A program made the translations under genes and the position numbers. This document shows, one piece after another, positions 4,054-5,791 of a DNA stretch of 5,791 bases. The notes below the pieces were generated by a model, which was not told the DNA's origin, made no database searches, and saw nothing but the letters and a program-made list of their open reading frames with translations. The DNA is taken from assembly GCA_902834965.1 (NCBI GenBank), contig CADFKY010000066.1, positions 1-5,791 on the forward strand. Reading direction: 5' to 3'. The stretch comes from Veillonellaceae bacterium (GTDB lineage: Bacteria > Bacillota_C > Negativicutes > Veillonellales > Veillonellaceae). How positions within the stretch are numbered: position 1 is the stretch's first letter; the number at the start of each line of letters is the position of its first letter.

Positions 4054-5791
4054 ATGGCACAGTACTTTACGGAACGCCTACAAAAGGTCTTCCACATGAT
4101 TTTTAAATCCTACAATCAAGAAATGGCTCAAGAAGGTTTGCGCCAATTAGAACTGATTGTAAATAATCAGCATAGTCCTGAGCAGCCGAATCATCGGGCG
4201 TTGAGAAACGACATGACTACCTCGCTGGAAAATGAAATCGACACTAAAGAGGATGCATTGAAAATAGCCAACGATTCAGAGGCTCGTGAGTTAGCTGATG
4301 CGTATGCTTTATTGGCTCGTATCTACGCAGGGCCACGCTTTACATGGGAGGAATCAAACTTCCCAGAAAACAATATGCGCACCTATCAATGCTTGCACGA
4401 TAGCATTCGTCGTTGTAGTCCCATCGGTACCTTACAAGCATTGCGTATCAATGGAACGATTACACCTACGGTTGAAAAGGATATGTTAATATCCTTTGAC
4501 GATGCATTTCGTATTGTTTACGACTACGCGGAGCAAGGTGATGCTTTCTGCCAATACATTATAGGCAATGTCTTTTTCTGGCGCGATGACGACCGTATCA
4601 GCCTTGCACGGGATATGATTACACCACCTCGCCTAAGTTTGGCAAAACGCATCCAACAGAGCCTGCAAAAAGGTTCTATACAAGACCGCCTTACGGCCTT
4701 GCAAGGTACGGTTTCAGACGATTCATTGCAAGAGAATGCTACAAAACTCGCCAAAGAATGGTTTAACAAAGCCCTCGATAACGGGCTCGCCATGTTCCAA
4801 GGCAATTTACGCAATATCTATATCGACGAAGGCGATTTTAATAATGCGCGCCGCGTAGCGTTAACCGCTGCTGAGCTAGGTAATCCAACCATGATGCTCT
4901 ACACCGGTCTAGACTGTCATGAAAACGGAAAATTCGAGGATGCTTTCACATGGTTTACGAAAGGTGCCGCCTTGGGTCAAGCTGAAAGTACCGCCGAATT
5001 AGCGGATTATTACTATCATTTCTATGATGCCAAAGAGCTACGCAGAGTCATTCCTTATGATCCTGTAAAAGCAATTGGACTCTACCGCCGTGCAGCTACT
5101 AAATATTTCAGTGATGCCGGTTATGCAGCATTACAAGCCGCCTTTGGCTATATCTTCCACATCGGCCACCTACCGCTCGACTGGGGCCTCATTGCCGATT
5201 TAACCCACATGGCAGCCACAAAAGAGCGCTTTATGTTCTCCTTGCCATACATTGGTTACATGCGCATTCACGGTTTCGGTGTAACCAAGAATATACGCTT
5301 TGGTGTACAGTCATTAACACGTGTACTGGATGAAGAAAAACGTGCCCTAGAAGAGGAAGACCGCGTTCTCTTCTACGATATTACACGAGCTTTAACACGC
5401 GTTGCCTTAGGCTATGCCTACGAAAAAGGCTATGTTTCAGGCAAACCCGATTTAGATTCTGCAGTAGCCTATTACGAAGAATCCCATCAATACATTCTGT
5501 CTCACAAAGCTAATCTAGATGAAGAGTTAAAAGATATTCCTATCGATGATGAAGCAGCAGAACGGTTAGCTGCCTTCGAAGAGGTTGATGGCCATTGGCA
5601 CTACAAGGAAGGTATTACAGAGTCTACTACAACAGTACGTCCTGGTCATACGGAATGGCCTCAAAATGCAGCACGTTTATCTGTAAACATGGATGACTTC
5701 TTATGGGACACTACCTTATATGATTGGCAAACCATCGAGCACGCCTTAGCATCACAAGACGAAATGAAGCTAAGCTTTTACAATCATTTCC
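4054..5791 (+). CDS. Large Sel1/TPR-like repeat protein, 3' end outside the window
   Basis: The frame is open from the ATG at 4054 to the last base: 579 codons without a stop, so the gene continues beyond the window. AAAGGAGG at 4042-4049 gives a strong ribosome binding site four bases before the start. There is no signal peptide or membrane segment, so it is probably cytoplasmic. Alpha-helical repeats of the Sel1/TPR kind are visible. A helix-pair unit with KEWFNKAL starts near residue 232, FEDAFTWFTKGAALGQAES near 294, AIGLYRRAATKY with a following AALQAAFGY near 340, and LDSAVAYYEESHQY near 467. Such repeats normally bind other proteins; no enzymatic motif is seen. The N-terminal 200 residues are less repetitive and unrecognised. 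It is preceded by its own promoter and a terminator, so it is not part of the transporter unit. Its partner and role are unknown. Confidence 0.82.
   Translation, partial: MAQYFTERLQKVFHMIFKSYNQEMAQEGLRQLELIVNNQHSPEQPNHRALRNDMTTSLENEIDTKEDALKIANDSEARELADAYALLARIYAGPRFTWEESNFPENNMRTYQCLHDSIRRCSPIGTLQALRINGTITPTVEKDMLISFDDAFRIVYDYAEQGDAFCQYIIGNVFFWRDDDRISLARDMITPPRLSLAKRIQQSLQKGSIQDRLTALQGTVSDDSLQENATKLAKEWFNKALDNGLAMFQGNLRNIYIDEGDFNNARRVALTAAELGNPTMMLYTGLDCHENGKFEDAFTWFTKGAALGQAESTAELADYYYHFYDAKELRRVIPYDPVKAIGLYRRAATKYFSDAGYAALQAAFGYIFHIGHLPLDWGLIADLTHMAATKERFMFSLPYIGYMRIHGFGVTKNIRFGVQSLTRVLDEEKRALEEEDRVLFYDITRALTRVALGYAYEKGYVSGKPDLDSAVAYYEESHQYILSHKANLDEELKDIPIDDEAAERLAAFEEVDGHWHYKEGITESTTTVRPGHTEWPQNAARLSVNMDDFLWDTTLYDWQTIEHALASQDEMKLSFYNHF

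Noticed and set aside
4524..4814. Minus-strand open frame of 96 codons inside the Sel1-like gene
   Set aside because: It lies wholly opposite the open repeat-protein frame and is rich in Arg, Ser and Cys, as expected of an antisense shadow.

Overview
The window looks like an ordinary piece of chromosome from a moderately AT-rich, anaerobic, amino-acid-using bacterium. Strong GGAGG-type ribosome binding sites, a clostridial-type 2[4Fe-4S] ferredoxin and the general style of the proteins suggest a Firmicute, most likely a member of the Negativicutes such as Veillonella. That assignment is inference from protein style and was not tested by a search.

Layout. Positions 1-10 hold only the first three codons of a minus-strand gene that leaves the window. 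Its upstream region (about 11-161) has an extended -10 promoter, an inverted repeat over the -35 position and a leader with three successive hairpins. Next come three minus-strand genes, transcribed right to left: an M20-family metallo-hydrolase (1732-2913), a HAD-superfamily Cof-type phosphatase with an enlarged cap (524-1675) and a small ferredoxin (271-468). The gaps are 56 and 55 nt, with no terminator or convincing promoter inside them, so the three may form one operon. The M20-HAD gap is filled by a 9-bp tandem repeat. A degenerate second copy of the ferredoxin gene's 3' end lies just beyond the ferredoxin stop codon.

A divergent control region (2914-3086) separates this group from a plus-strand lipoprotein gene for the substrate-binding component of a polar amino-acid ABC transporter (3087-3869). 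It contains overlapping candidate promoters and a striking 32-bp near-perfect palindrome. The binding-protein gene stands alone, without permease or ATPase, and ends in a strong intrinsic terminator. A separate promoter (3981-4009) then drives a large plus-strand gene for a cytoplasmic Sel1/TPR-like repeat protein (4054 to beyond 5791), still open at the window edge.

Functionally, the divergent pair suggests uptake of an amino acid or small peptide-like compound (binding protein) next to amide-bond hydrolysis of such compounds (M20 enzyme). That link is inference from gene order. I see no phage, transposon, CRISPR, tRNA, rRNA or defence genes. I did not find a dramatic new system. The points most worth following up are non-coding: the 32-bp palindrome, the 9-bp repeat across a stop codon, and the duplicated ferredoxin tail.
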